Notes: generated by a model from the letters alone, not told the origin. A stretch of 64,000 bases of DNA from Flaccisagitta enflata (GCA_965153355.1 OZ231127.1:80786001-80850000); one strand, 5' to 3'; counted from the stretch's first letter, positions 1 to 13,649 are shown. Numbers and translations are program-made.

Positions 1-105
1 AAAAAAGTCGAATTATGTAATTCGACTTTTTGAAACGTGGGGTAGAAATAAAATTTCCCCATTTTGTTTTGCGGCAATTTGGGAAAGTCGTGCCATTTTC
101 GGGGC
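1..105 (+). mobile_element. Palindrome-ended repeat element, left fragment
   Basis: Positions 7-26 form an almost perfect palindrome (GTCGAATTATGTAATTCGAC) flanked by A and T runs, followed by about 60 bases that match, in inverted orientation, the sequence next to the perfect palindrome at 5092-5111. Same orientation and a related flank recur at 61849. The element is cut by the window edge and then by the (GA)n tract. Confidence 0.5.
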
Positions 106-107
106 GG

Positions 108-692
<585 letters not shown>

Positions 693-3411
693 GCCCATAA
701 CAAGCATTTACTTACTGTTAGAGTTGGGAAGAATCGTTCCATCAGTTATGAACTCGATATGACCTCCCTTCGTATAGGAGACCGACATTTTTGGCGAAGA
801 AAATGTACTGACCCAAAAATATCATTTGCGGAAGCTTACATGGCTTTTTTTAGTGGCACTAAGCTTGACTATTTCCTAAGCTTTCATTTGTTAGAATATC
901 TAAGTGGACTTTTCCACTGCTTTATCGATGACAACAAGCTCGACGATTTCCGAATAAGTGAGATTTAAATACCGAATTGTCAACTGGCCTGGTACTTCCG
1001 ATACGGGTATCAACTCGTTTTTCCCCAAGTCTGGAAAGCTGAAACGACAATTCAAGAAGTCTCTATCGGTTTCTTTCTCCCCAGATTGACAGTTCGACAA
1101 ATCGTATGACTGTATCTATCTGTCTGTCGGTCTCCTTATCCGTTTGTCTGTCTCCCTATCTGCCTAGATTTGCCTCTCTGATCTGATGCTGACTAGCTGA
1201 TTGTACAGACTAAACTGTACACCCCCTCACACTCAGTAGCTCTCTCTCTCTCTCTCTCTCTCTGACATTGGGATTTTTTTTGTTCCTCGCATAAAATGAT
1301 GTCATCATTCATAAATATCTATCAGTAATACTGATCCCGCATTATAAGTCTTTGATCGTGTAAATTCCAAGATTTCTTTAATTAAGTGGGGTAGAAGGAA
1401 GTTAACGGAAATATATCAATATACCCAAACTGAAACAAATGGAGAGGGCCTCGTGAAGAGAGAACCCTCACTTAATAGTTTTTACCTGCACCGCCCCTGA
1501 TTTGCCATAAAACAGAATCTGAAAAAAAACTTTCTTTTTCAGTCTAACCCAAAAACTGCTTGCCACACTAGGTGTAAGACCAACAAAGTCTGTCCGTCTG
1601 TCCGTCGGCATTACTTGGTTGTTGTTTTTTCAGCGTTTATGGGCGGCTTTTGCATCATTTCCACGGCTATCCACACTCGACTTTTCAACGTACCCGACAT
1701 ATTCTAAGTCTGCTTAAACAGATTATATGCGAGCTTTTCGATTCAACGATTTAGAAGGCGACATGAAAACAAGTTCTAATAAACCATTGTCTGTGCATGA
1801 TTGATCGTCAAGCGGACCAACAGACCAACAGATCGACACAAACGATTTCTCTGTGGCGCACGTATACGGATCAGATTCTGTGCTCATTAGCCCTCTTATT
1901 GTCAGAGCTTCACTTTTGTACGATGCTGCCACTTGGGCGTCGCGTCTCCAGCCACGGCAAGTTTTTAGAATGGCAAAATTTCCAAGCAGTTGTTGAAGTT
2001 CCCAAAAAGCAAAGCTATGGCTCAATAATGAAAATTGAGAGTTGTAACTATATCTCGTTGGCTTTAAACTCAACTTCAACGCAATAATAAATGCTGTTGC
2101 GTATGCACGAATGAGAGCGACCACTTTTATTTGGCACATTATAGGATTTTGTCATTGAGGTAATATACATATTGATGAGACGATTAACAATAAAAGATGG
2201 ACAAATTGTATAAATAACAATCACAAACACCAATGAACATTTGTATAAATGAAGATATTTATAAGAGAAAACAGTATAAAAGATGAAGAAAAGAGAAATC
2301 AACAATTGTTTTTTTGGGGTGATATTCAACAATCTTTTTTTCGACAACTGAGACCAAGTCCAAGGTCAAATGCCGTTCCAAGATAAGATGATCCGATCCT
2401 TGAACCACCAAAAGTAGCGATCTGTGACAAAAAGAAGAGAGAAATGAAGCGTCATTTACTCAGTATCGTTGTGTAATAAACTAATAATCGTGCAATGATA
2501 GATATACCCAACTATTATAGATCGAAAAATACTTATACTGGTAATAAATGGTTCACAACTCACAAGGCCCCCTTCAATATGTTTCAGTTTAGGTAAAGTG
2601 AAGGATAATTTTCCCTTTTCATACACTAATACAGGCATCGGTTTATCGGTTTCTGAAAACTTGTCATGAGACGTTTTATGTCTTAAAAATATTCTTTATA
2701 AATTTAGGCGTTTCATTTTTGATGACCTCGCGTCAAAAACGAAAAAAATCATGTGTGCAATATTTGTGAAAGCTTGTCTAATCTTGTTGTGTCTCATTGA
2801 ATCTAATTGTGTCTAATAGTAATTGGGTCGTGTCGTAACCATTTTTCGTCTCGGAAAAAAATAGTGACCTTGACGGATTTCTAGTTAATGTAATGAGCGT
2901 AGGTCATATGCCTGGGGGTATTGGGGGAATTGCACAGAACGTTGAGGGTTTACTCCCAATTGGATACGGTCCGGTGGCTTCAAAGTAAACACTCATGACT
3001 CTCGCTCGTTCGGTCGGTCAGTCGGTCGGTCGGTCGGTCTGTCCTCTGACCAGGGAACAGACGAAAATATTAAAAACGTCACAATAACTTATGCTTCTCT
3101 TGTACTCCTTTTCGTCGGACTTCATTGATCGATAACATAATTATCTTATAGATTAAAGGGGTTTTTGCATTGGGAAAGTTATCGAGATATCATATAGGGA
3201 ATATCTAGATAATATCTAGATAATGAGGCCAATGCGGAAACCTCTTGTAAGGACAACAATATTTACTTAAAAGAATCAGTCAATTTTATTTTTCAGTGAT
3301 CAAAAATGACCTTTCAGCTTAAAAGTATGCCCGAGAGAAGTTCATTTGATAATCATAGAATAAATGATCATGGGGGGGGGGGGGGAAAGAGGAAGGTGTA
3401 TGGAGTATATA
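693..3411. other. Non-coding stretch, no gene seen
   Basis: AT-rich DNA without convincing coding signal on either strand. It holds a (TC)n run at 1239-1262 and a (GGTC)n tract at about 3005-3046 that looks like the microsatellite core of the (GGAC)n mobile element family. Confidence 0.6.
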
Positions 3412-3822
3412 CTATACGAATTTTAAAAAAAGACGCACTTTTGAATGGTTGATTGCGCCTTTGAAAATCAAAATAAATAACTAAAATCTTAGACCATTTT
3501 GAAGCCCTTAAAAAACTCTTTCATTTGGCGCCAATCTGGTATCTCTATCTTTTTTCGTTTGGAAATGGCATTAGTTTGAGTAAAAATGTTGCCAAATTTG
3601 TTTTTGCAGTCCCTTTGAAAAAGATGCAATTCAGCAAAATAGTGTCTCACTTTAAAGAGCTCTAGCTCCTAAACTGTTAAAGATACAGATCTGGGATTGG
3701 TCTAGAATGAAAGATAATTTGAAAATTTTCAAAATCATTCTCTCTGTAAAATTTTTTTAATACTTTTTAAGTCAGTTTTATCAGCAAATGAAAAGGTGCG
3801 TCTTTTTTTTTAATTCGTGTGG
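3412..3822. mobile_element. TA-flanked inverted-repeat element (MITE family A), solo copy
   Basis: The left end CTATACGAATTTTAAAAAAA and the right end, which reads inward as CCACACGAATTAAAAAAAAA, are inverted repeats continuing into AGACGCAC on both sides. A TA dinucleotide flanks each end (3410-3411 and 3823-3824), as expected for Tc1/mariner-type insertion. No transposase frame is present in the 411 bp. The interior matches, in reverse orientation, the interrupted copy at 43052-44160. Confidence 0.75.
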
Positions 3823-3834
3823 TATAGGCATAGG

Positions 3835-4130
3835 AGCTTGATATGTGGTGGATAAGGACCAGTGTGATTGTCAAGGCCAGAGTGGTGTATGGTGGTTATT
3901 GGCATATCAGCTTGATACGTGGTGGATAAGGACCAGTGTGATTGTCAAGGCCAGAGTGGTGCATGGTGGTTATTGGCATATCAGCTTGATATGTGGTTAT
4001 GGGTGGCGAAAGTTGAGATGAGTTAGGAGCGTGACAGGTGGTAGATTATGGCCAATGTGATGGGTGAAGTATGAAGGTGGTGGATATACGCGGATAGAGT
4101 TGAGATAGGCATAAGAACTTGATACATGTG
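3835..4130 (+). repeat. 74-bp tandem repeat
   Basis: Units beginning AGCTTGATATGTGGTGG start at 3835, 3909 and 3983, then a degraded continuation runs to about 4130. The first two units are almost identical. Confidence 0.8.
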
Positions 4131-4193
4131 GTAGATTGGGTCAATATCAGAATAAAAGAAAAGAGAGAGAAAACTCACCTCTAGATTATTCTT

Positions 4194-4383
4194 TCACTTT
4201 CTCTTTTGGTATTTGTACATATCATTGATGGTAGTCTTTTGTTTAGTGGAGCCGACTGAGTCTTTGAGCCCTTTACTCGAGTTGTTCTTTTGGTTTCCGT
4301 TGTTAAAAGCGCCCCCACGATTCTGATACATGTCCCGAATCGTCGTCAACGCCGGCTTAGGGGCACTCGCACTCGCGCTCAGA
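4194..4383 (-). CDS. Small two-exon gene, exon 2 (terminal coding exon)
   Basis: On the minus strand a strong acceptor (ATTTCTTCCAG) opens at 4383. One base completes the split Ser codon from the exon at 5748-5806, and the frame runs 62 codons to TGA at 4194-4196. The product is Ser/Lys/Asn-rich. It carries the same short motif twice, TTIRDMY about 20 residues into this exon and TTINDMY near the C-terminus, followed by a basic end YKYQKRK. A strong splice donor (GAG then GTGAGT) sits only 14 bases after the stop, so the 3' UTR is probably spliced. The total protein is about 82 residues. I do not recognise the family; the duplicated TTIxDMY could be a paired binding motif, which is inference. 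Confidence 0.6.
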
Positions 4384-4716
4384 CTGGAAGAAATAATCAG
4401 ATTTATGGGTATAATCCCTCCCGCGTAAGAACATTCAAGGAACAAACAATTTCAAAGTAACATGCAAAAATTACAAATGATTTTTGATAAAAGTTGGACA
4501 TTATTACTACTCCATACTATACCAATAAAGGCGGCTAATCGCCGACCGGAAAAAAGTCATAAGTGGGAGACTCTTTTTTTCAGTGCATGTTCTTCTGTAT
4601 GTGCATTATATGATGTCTGATCAATTGCTTTTCTGTTTTTGTTATTCAACCTCTGTCTCTCTTTGTCTCTTTGCCTCTCAGTCTTCCTTTATCTTTGTGT
4701 GTGTGTTTGTTTATTT

Positions 4717-4719
<3 letters not shown>

Positions 4720-4754
<35 letters not shown>
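4720..4754. repeat. (CT)n microsatellite
   Basis: Uninterrupted CT dinucleotide run within the intron of the small minus-strand gene. Confidence 0.9.
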
Positions 4755-4869
4755 ACTGAGTAAAATGCGCAAGCTAGCGTCATAAAAGTTGAAGTTGATT
4801 TGCGTAACATCTTGTCAATTCTCTTTAGTTACATAGGTCGGAAATATAGGATCAATGGAAAATATCGAT

Positions 4870-5118
4870 TTCTGCAAAAATGCAGAAAAATAAAAAAGAA
4901 TCAAAAATTCATAATGCCAAAACTAATGATCGTAGAGACTTCTGGTTGGCGCCATTTGAAAGAGAAAAATTAGCTCTTTCTTAGCTATGAATATCAAAAA
5001 ATGTATACTCCCAGCCCAAAAAATACCCAACTTTCTAAAATTGCCTCAAACCAAAAATGGAAAACTTTATTTCTCCCCTACGTTTCAAAAAGTCGAATTA
5101 CGTAATTCGACTTTTTTC
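4870..5118 (-). mobile_element. Palindrome-ended repeat element, minus copy
   Basis: It ends in a perfect 20-nt palindrome GTCGAATTACGTAATTCGAC at 5092-5111, extended by A5 and T5. Its flank matches 27-80 and, more loosely, 61877-62040 in inverted orientation (including a shared stretch around CTCTTTCATTTGG). It lies in the intron of the small minus-strand gene. No coding capacity. Confidence 0.6.
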
Positions 5119-5529
5119 CAATAAAGGACAAGAGCCTTTGGAGTTTTGGAGCTTTGGAGCTTTGGAGCTTTGGAGCTAATGGTTGACTAAAGAGCAGAGT
5201 GGGCCATAAAACCCTCAAGCAACATGGTCCATAAAAAATGTAATTAGGGATAGAGGCCAAAAGCTTTCTGGTACAAAGTTTATTTCTAATGAAATTTGAG
5301 GGTGGCGGCCCTAAGCAAAATCGATCATAGTTCAATCCCAATCATAAACACGATCTCTGCTGTTACCAGCCGATCTGGCTCCTTAAGTGTTCTACGGCCC
5401 AGTCTGCTAAAAAATCCTTTAAAAGTATTTCACATTCTGAATTGACAAAAAAGAACTTCAAAATTGATTAAGGTTTAAAAAAAAGACGAAAAAGAACATT
5501 TGTGAGGCCAATTGACACTAGATCAGACT

Positions 5530-5722
5530 CTCGATCAAGGATGGATGGATGAATGAATGAATAAATAAATAAATAAATAAATAGATAAATAAATGAATGA
5601 ATGAATGAATGAATGAATGAATGAATGAATGAATGAATGACTGACTGACTGACTGACTGACTGATTGACTGACTGACTGACTGACTGATTGACTGACTGA
5701 CTGACTGACTGACTGACTGAAT
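5530..5722. repeat. (AATG)n/(AATA)n/(ACTG)n tetranucleotide array
   Basis: Tetranucleotide array switching from AATA and AATG to ACTG units. It abuts the splice donor of the exon at 5748-5806, leaving about 25 bases between the array and the exon. Confidence 0.95.
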
Positions 5723-5747
5723 AAATGAAATAATGAAATACACTCAC

Positions 5748-5806
5748 CTCTTTTGATTGACATTTTTGGTGGATGATTGGAGAAGACGAACGGTTTTACA
5801 TGCCAT
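5748..5806 (-). CDS. Small two-exon gene, exon 1 (start codon)
   Basis: ATG at 5804-5806 (complement) opens a 19-codon frame, MACKTVRLLQSSTKNVNQK, and ends with two bases of a split codon at a consensus donor (AAAAGAG then GTGAGTG). Those two bases plus the first base of the exon at 4383 make Ser and keep the frame open to the stop. The match of phase with a strong donor and acceptor is the main evidence. Function unknown. Confidence 0.55.
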
Positions 5807-6339
5807 GGACATATTTCCCCTTTCGTGATGTGGAAAGCGAGAGAGACAGAAAGAGAGAGATTGTTTGTGATTGGTAATTTTTGATTGTTAATTTTTGATA
5901 GTTTTTTTTTGATTGAGACTCAGAGATTTGAGACGTTTTTGTCGCCTCTTTTTTGTGTCTACTTCTTCTCCTCTGCTCGCTTTCTCTGGGACTCGAGATT
6001 TGTCTGCGTGGACTTTTATAGCAACGACTCTCGACTCAAGGCCGGGGAGGGTCGACGTAAAAAGGGGGACCTCAGTTAAAGAAGAAGAAAAAAATTGTTA
6101 TTTTTTTTCTTTCTCAGTTATCTTTATCAGTTAATCTTTTTTTCTCTCTCTTTCTATTTAACGAAAGGACTAATGAGAGGTTCTTTTGGAGTGAGAAGAG
6201 CCAATCATTGAGAGGAATGAAATCTAGATGGAAAGTATATAATCTGATACTGACAGAGGGGTTCCCGTGAACGTCGGTTTTATTTTTACAAAGACAACAC
6301 AAGTGTATAATTTAATTTATACAAGTTTGGAGTATTCAA

Positions 6340-6380
<41 letters not shown>

Positions 6381-6880
6381 GGGTGACATGTTCTCAGCAC
6401 ATGATAAATTGATTTGGACATGTTTCAAATTATTTAATGAAAGGAATGTGGTTATTGGAGCACCTGATCTTCTGCACTGCGCATGATTTGCGTCGTTAAA
6501 GAATTATCTTTTTACTCATAATTAAACTAGTCAGACGTAACCAAACTAACCATGTCATAAAGCCAATTGCACAACCAACTGTTTGGATTTAACCTCATTT
6601 TCATGAAAAACTCATGCATTATTAAATTGTCTTCATTTTGACAATCACATACATGAGTGTTATTAACACCGGGCCGTGTAAAAAGGGGAGATAAGATCTG
6701 CATTCACGCAAGAGCTCCAACACATACCTGTCCCTATCCACCCCACCCCCTCCCCCCCCCCCAACGCACAGGCAGAAACAGCTAACAGTGCTACCTGTCT
6801 TTATCCGTCTTTTGCATTCCTTCTTTATTCTCATTCACGTGTTTCCCGCATGTTCAGTGAGTGAATGAAGGCTGAGACGA

Positions 6881-6883
<3 letters not shown>
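5807..6883. other. Upstream flank of small gene, no further gene seen
   Basis: No convincing coding exon on either strand. Contains a (CT)n run at 6342-6378 and a C-rich patch near 6740-6765. The part next to 5806 presumably holds the promoter and 5' UTR of the small minus-strand gene; I see no clear TATA box. Confidence 0.4.
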
Positions 6884-6942
<59 letters not shown>

Positions 6943-7562
6943 AAACCCTTTTCGAAACTGCAAAATGCAATTAAGTTGGATTTCTCTAGTTATTTTCTGA
7001 TCGTGTTTAGGAACGAGTTTTCTGTCGTGACTTTTAAGGGGAGATCGACCTCTAGAGACCCCTCGTGTCCCTTTTTTCTTCCTCCTCCTCTTCCTTCTCC
7101 TCTTCCTCCTCTTCTTCATCTTCTTCCCCTCTTTTAATTTTACCTCTTGACACGTTCTTTGCACGTGATAGCGAAAAATGAAGAAGTCTTTTTTGAAATA
7201 GAAAAAAAGAAAGAAAACAGACCTCAAAAAAAAAAAAGGAGAGAGAAAAAAGATCTCATGGAACTAAGTGGAAATTGGATTATAGAGAGAGCATGCAGGA
7301 AAGATGACAAGAATAGGGATAAGAGGAATATGATTGGCAAATGAATGAATGAATGAATGAATGAATGAATGAATGAATGAATGAATGAATGAATGAATGA
7401 ATGAATGAATGAATGAATGAATGCATGAATAAATGAATGAATGAATGAATGAATGAATGAATGAATGAATGAATAAATGAATGAATGAATGAATGAATGA
7501 ATGAATAAATGAATGAATGAATGAATGAATGAATGAATGAATGAATAGATGAATGAATGAAC
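6884..7562. repeat. (CT)n, polypyrimidine and (AATG)n arrays
   Basis: (CT)n at 6884-6940, a CTT/CTC polypyrimidine patch at about 7070-7130, then a nearly pure (AATG)n array of about 220 bp at 7340-7560. Confidence 0.95.
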
Positions 7563-7799
7563 GCCTAGTATAAACGCGCTTGTGTGTAGGTTTGTGAGAC
7601 GTGCAAGCCGGGCTGTGTGCATGTACGTGCTAGTGTGACTGCGTATAATCGCGCACGCGTTCGTGTGTGATCGCATGCACGCGCTTATATTAGACTGCAA
7701 CTGACTGCGTGCATACATGTGACCCGGGATTGACTGTCTCATCAGAGGCGATAACGACCTCGGCAGTTTTCGCGCTCAACGCTTATCACCTCAAAATTG
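7563..7799. other. Spacer, nothing seen
   Basis: About 240 bases with GTGC/GCAC-rich alternating sequence and no supported gene. Confidence 0.5.
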
Positions 7800-8155
7800 G
7801 ACTTTTTCCCTTTCCTTTTTTTCTTTCCATCCTTCCATCTTTCTTTCTTTCTTTCTGTCTTTCTTTCTTTCTTCTTACTTTCTTTCTTTCTGTTTCTTTC
7901 TTCTTTCTTTTCTTTCTTTTTTTTTCTTCTTTCTTTCTTTTTTCTTTCTTCTTTCTTTTCTTTCTTCTTCTTTCTTCTTCTCTTCTTCTTTCTTTCTTTC
8001 TTTCTTTCTTTCTTTTTCTTTTTTTCTTCTTTCTTTCTTTCTTCTTTCTTTCTTTCTTTCTTGTTTCTTTCTCTCTTTCTTTCTTTCTTTCTTTCTTTCT
8101 TTTCTTATTCATTTATTTCTTTCTTCATTTATTTTTAATATTCATATTTTTGTTT

Positions 8156-8190
<35 letters not shown>

Positions 8191-8214
8191 TTCATTTATT
8201 TTTTATTTATTCAT

Positions 8215-8285
<71 letters not shown>

Positions 8286-8451
8286 TCTATTTATTTATTT
8301 ATTCATTTATTCATTTATTCATTTATTTATTTTTTTGTTTATTCATTTATTTATTTATTTGTTTATTTATTAATTATTTATTCATTTATTTATGTATTTA
8401 TTTATTTATCTATTTATTCATTTATTTATTTGTTTATCTGTGAATTGATTT

Positions 8452-8503
<52 letters not shown>

Positions 8504-8545
8504 TATTTCTTTCTTTCTATCTTCCTTCCTTCCTTCCTTCCTTCA
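7800..8545. repeat. Polypyrimidine (TTTC)n and (TTTA)n array
   Basis: About 300 bp of TTTC/TTC units, then about 300 bp of (TTTA)n with CATT variants, then TTTC and TTCC units. The plus strand is almost free of G throughout. Confidence 0.97.
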
Positions 8546-9250
<705 letters not shown>

Positions 9251-9834
9251 CTTCCTGTGGAACGGGAAGCCATTTTCCTTGATTGCTCATTTAGAAGCCT
9301 CAAATGCACTCTTTCTGTCTCATCCTTTGTCTTTTTCCATATAATCGGGAGTCAGTTCTGCAGTTTAAAATATGTTGTTTGAATTTTTGACTCGTAACCC
9401 TTGATGCGGGCTTAACTGTCTGTCTGCTAGTGGCTATATCTGTGTATTTGTCTATAACTTGATTCGTTCCTTTCAATATCTGGTCCCTGTTCCAACTATG
9501 GGCAGCGAAAAATGTCCCAAAATTGTCGGTCTTAGAATCACGTCGGTCATGATGAAATGTAAAAATATGACTCACAAAAAATATATATCATTCAATAGGG
9601 CACCGTTAGAGCGCATCCGCTACTACGGCATGCCCGCCAATAAGGCATAGAACTTGTTTCGATATGAGGCATGATTTTGACCAGTCCCTTCACGTTCTAG
9701 TGCAGCAAACTACATTTGAATTTGGAACTCCACAATTGGAACTTCCACAATTTTTTTTTCGCTTGCATGGAAATTAAAGAACAGCTAGATGTAAATAAAG
9801 TTTCATTTTCTGTCTCTATCATGAATGCAATCAG

Positions 9835-9925
9835 GATCAGGGAATTTGTGTTGGGGTCCATCCGGCGAGTGAAAATTAGTCAGCGATTAGTCAAACAGAA
9901 AGCCGTCATGTTGTCAGATGTCAAG
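9835..9925 (+). CDS. Candidate exon A1, coiled-coil segment
   Basis: A pyrimidine-rich acceptor (TCATTTTCTGTCTCTATC...CAATCAG) precedes 9835 and a donor (GTCAAG then GTGACC) follows 9925. The exon has one phase-completing base plus 30 codons. The encoded helix-like segment (…RLVKQKAVMLSDVK) continues in phase 0 into exon A2, whose first residues are QSVLSLIDKKHRDLV, making a plausible continuous coiled coil. No upstream exon or start codon is identified. Confidence 0.4.
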
Positions 9926-10491
9926 GTGACCCAATCTATGCATAATCAACCGACCGGCTTTCGCCATCAGCAAGTAATATTGCTTGCAGTCGCCTGTAAC
10001 AGCAAGCTCACTCTCATATTCCGAACAGAGTGTGTTGTTTTCTGTATATATAACACATTAAAGAAATAAAACTCCCTTTGCCGATTTTTGCGTAGACGAT
10101 TCACAAAAAAGAAATTGAGAGCCATTCGTATCTACCAATGAGAAATCATTCAATCGCAATAAATGCGCAGTAATCTGCTGCATATTTGGTGATGTTTCAT
10201 CAATCTAAGTTTTTAGGATGTAGTTTTTAAGTAAATACGGCATTATGCAAATGATTGATTTTATCATGAGTGCTGCACAAAAGAGTACATTTAGAAACAA
10301 AGTTAAAATATTGGGCGTCGCATCAGCGCACACTGACAATTATCATACATCAAATAGCAAAATGTCTTCCGATATGAGAGTTTCACACTGATAATGGTAG
10401 CCAAATTAACGATGCTCAAAACGAATCTCGAAAAATATTTTTTTTTCTTTTTTTGCTCTTTGCTTTTCATATGACTATTTCTTTCTTTTTT

Positions 10492-10538
<47 letters not shown>

Positions 10539-10549
10539 GTCTTCAACAG

Positions 10550-11041
10550 CAAAGCGTATTATCTCTCATCGACAAGAAGCATCGAGATCTCGTCGCCGCG
10601 CTTCTTCAAAATCAGGAATCTCGAAGATATGAAGACAGCCTCTTCCGACCGGAAACTGTCGTCAGAGGCTCCAACGCAGCCTCGAATGGCTCGTCAACGT
10701 CGACGACAACATCCGGCATATCGGCGACGGCGATGACGACGATGACAACGATATCAACGACGACACCGACGACGACGGCGACAGTGGAAACTGGCGATAT
10801 GACGGAAGATGGCGACGACGAAGTGACATTAAAAACGGAGCGGGCCACTTTCACCAAGGGTAGTGGTGGTGGTGGTGGTAGTGGAGGAGGAGGAGAAGGT
10901 GCTGGTGGTGGTGGTGGAGGAGGAGGAGGAGGTCGTGGAGGAGGAGGAGCAGGGTTGTCGTCGATCACCATTTTGACCGGTAGAGGGAATGGGCCGGCGC
11001 CTGATACTCCGGATTCTCTCAACGACGCTGAAGAACGACAG
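10550..11041 (+). CDS. Candidate exon A2: coiled coil, Thr/Asp-rich and Gly-rich protein
   Basis: A strong acceptor (a (CT)n tract then TTGTCTTCAACAG) opens a 492-base, 164-codon exon with phase 0 at both ends; the donor is CGACAG then GTAAAG. Residues 1-30 look helical (LIDKKHRDLVAALLQNQESR). Then come a Ser/Thr-rich stretch with many ATG/ACG codons, an acidic TEDGDDE patch, a poly-Gly/Ser run of about 35 residues encoded by a GGT/GGA microsatellite, and a tail SLNDAEERQ. GC content and third-position use differ sharply from the flanking AT-rich DNA. The product is probably largely disordered. Family unknown. Confidence 0.6.
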
Positions 11042-12328
11042 GTAAAGACCGTAGCTCGTGCTGAGGTGTGTCTCTGTCTCTCCCTTCCCCCCCCCCTCCT
11101 TCCTCACACTGATCTTTCTCGATTTTTGGGCAAACATGGGTCTACCCTATCTCAACGACTGCGTCCGGCGGAGAGAAAATTCAGAATTCACAATCTCAAT
11201 AGCCCCGAATGTTCATTTCTTATTATACGCAACAAGTTCATCTTACTGGCTTGGTTCAAAATCATGATAAGATTAAGAGTTAAACAAGATGCTTTTGCTA
11301 GAACACAATTGAACCAAATCGAAAAAAGATTGTTACTGCAAATAGAATGAAAAGAACGAAAAGTATTTGAAATCACGGTTGAATATCTTGATTACCGGAA
11401 AGCAAAACAAGACTTCATCGACTGTATTATGCAAATCAGCTTTTTCCTAAAATCGTGCCCATTGAGTGTTACATGAGTATTGAATGATAAATATGATATG
11501 AAATGAATTCCAACTGGTTGACATTTTCACCTTCGACAAAATAAAAAGAATTGTCGATCAGTAGTTGGAGTTTTTGCCATGGATTTACACTTTTACATTT
11601 TTCCATCACCTACCTGATAACATTTGTTTGGACATAGAACCCACTATGACGGTCGACACGTGTCTTTTTTGGACGTTTGGGTCTTTGCAAGTTCTGGCTT
11701 AACTCATCCAAAATCACCACCAGCATCACTGCCCTTGGCTACCCGCTCGCGATTCTAGGGTTTCATAAGCTGAGGACAGTCATTATAACTTTTATTGTTC
11801 CCATTTGAAAATGGAACGAGTAGATAGTTCACGATCTTCAGCTTCTCAGGGTCATGAACCCAATTCTACCTTCTTTTTTGCCCTCTCGGCCTCTCAAACG
11901 CCTCAACGCAAATTGCCATTTCCTCACCTCCCAGACATTCTCAAGAGTCTGTTTAACGAACAATGTTCATAGTGAGATATACTAGTAAATGAGTCCTTGG
12001 CTTGGTTGATTAACGCTCTCAATGCAAAAATTGCGCAACTAACAATGAAAGGGGAAGATTACAAAAATGGAAATTTCCTTTTCCGCATTTAGATAATGAT
12101 AATTTATCATATCTTTGTGTAAAGCTAAAGTTTTTTCTGCCTTTGATTGTACCAGGGACTTAGTTTGCGTCACTTGTCACTTTGACAGTGTTATTATGTC
12201 ATCTGCATTTGTCTGATAGAGTGTTATCATGTCATCTGTATTCGTCTGTGTGTACGTGAACTATGAACGCTGCTTTTCTTTACCTCAACTTATCGATGGA
12301 ACACGAAGCCGAAGTAATGACTGGAGGC

Positions 12329-12330
<2 letters not shown>
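11042..12330. other. Intron or spacer, little seen
   Basis: Mostly featureless. About 11640-11770 carries a worn relic of the (GGAC)n element family (GTTCTGGC…CACTGCCCTTGGCTACCC). A short (GA)n run lies at 12331-12361 just outside. Confidence 0.4.
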
Positions 12331-12364
<34 letters not shown>

Positions 12365-12403
12365 TGCAAGGGAATTTCTCATTTCTCATTCATTTTGCAC
12401 AAG

Positions 12404-12520
12404 TTTAAGGTGGCATCAGTAAAGTGGGGCTGGCCATTGGCTAGAGACAGTAAGCTCAAATTACGGCAAGCTCTAAACAAAGCGGCTAAAAAGTCGATTG
12501 TGTCTGCTTACTTATCTCCG
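12404..12520 (+). CDS. Candidate exon A3
   Basis: A pyrimidine-rich acceptor (TTTCTCATTTCTCATTCATTTTGCACAAG is the upstream context) opens 39 codons in phase 0, ending in phase 0 at a good donor (CTCCG then GTGAGAAG). The product is basic and possibly helical (KLKLRQALNKAAKKSIVSAY). It follows exon A2 in compatible phase. No family recognised; an artefact is possible. Confidence 0.35.
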
Positions 12521-12706
12521 GTGAGAAGTCTCAGAGGAGGGCTTGATACGTACAAGTACATGGCCTGGCAGCGCGATTACTAATCATCTGAAAAGTCTCA
12601 ATCAATAAAAAGGTTCTCATTCCTCTCAAAATGACTAGGTGAAATTTGAAATTTGCCTCAATCTTGGACCAAGTGAGAGCAAAGGTAGGAGAGCTGGGAG
12701 GGTATA

Positions 12707-13010
<304 letters not shown>

Positions 13011-13126
13011 GTGAGTCCATGCGGACACTGTAGCGATGCTCAAATGTATCTGTGTATCTATCTTTAGTGTATGAGTGTGTTATGAAAGTGTAAGTGTGAG
13101 CGTGACTGTAAGTGTGATTGTTTCAG

Positions 13127-13195
13127 GGAAAGGGAAGAAGCCACCCGAGGAAAGTAAAAATGGAAATGGAAATGCCATTTAGAGAGCAAGACATG
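13127..13195 (+). CDS. Candidate exon A4 (weak)
   Basis: Acceptor GATTGTTTCAG and donor ACATG then GTCAGT bound 23 codons in phase 0 at both ends, encoding a basic segment then MEMEMPFREQDM. It lies directly before a mobile element. It is short and unsupported by homology, so it is kept only because phase and position agree with A2 and A3. Confidence 0.25.
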
Positions 13196-13268
13196 GTCAG
13201 TGGTAGTCCAGTCATTCAATACTTCAGATTTGATGTCGCCACCAATTTCAGTGGCACTGCTTCCAGTA

Positions 13269-13481
13269 AACGAGGCCAGATACACGGCTACCTACGTCAC
13301 GTGCGGGTGGGCAGGGGCGGTGTTGAAAAAGGCTAACCAAGCAATTGGGCAGGAGCTGTTATGCAAAAAAGAAAACCCCGAAATCGCTGTGTCAGAGGTT
13401 GACCGACGGACCATCGCGATCTGGTTAACAACAACAACAACCAACATCGCGAATTATTGAGTCGCGTTCTCGGGACTAAAA
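13269..13481 (+). mobile_element. (GGAC)n hairpin-ended element (Helentron-associated type)
   Basis: Starts AACGAGGCCAGATACACGGC, carries GTGCGGGTGGGCAGGGGC, GACCGACGGACC in place of a long microsatellite, and ends GAGTCGCGTTCTCGGGACTAAAA. A degenerate copy; the terminal hairpin is damaged. Confidence 0.65.
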
Positions 13482-13649
13482 CGCATGTATGTGTCTGTGA
13501 TAGTCATTCAGCTGGTTTTGATTTGGATGTCAGTTTCGTCATTTCTGAAACCAGGTTTTAGGCCCAGGGTTCTTGAGTTGGACGGCTGATAGATTTTCTA
13601 GGAGCATTGCCCAAAAAACGACCACGAGGGGGGTGAACCACCTCGGGAG

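Noticed and set aside
1723-2139. 138-codon minus-strand frame
   Set aside because: Overlaps another open frame on the opposite strand, has no recognisable domain and low protein likeness.
7224-8443. Long frames rich in Ile-His-Ser-Phe, Ser-Phe or Leu-Phe
   Set aside because: Translations of (AATG)n, (TTTC)n and (TTTA)n arrays.
12380-12450. Minus-strand segment reading NGQPHFTDATLNLCKMN after a good acceptor, resembling a lectin-domain NGQP…C motif
   Set aside because: It ends in a stop without the W-D…ICE end, and a complete, phase-consistent lectin C-terminus was found at 15598-15808. Treated as chance.
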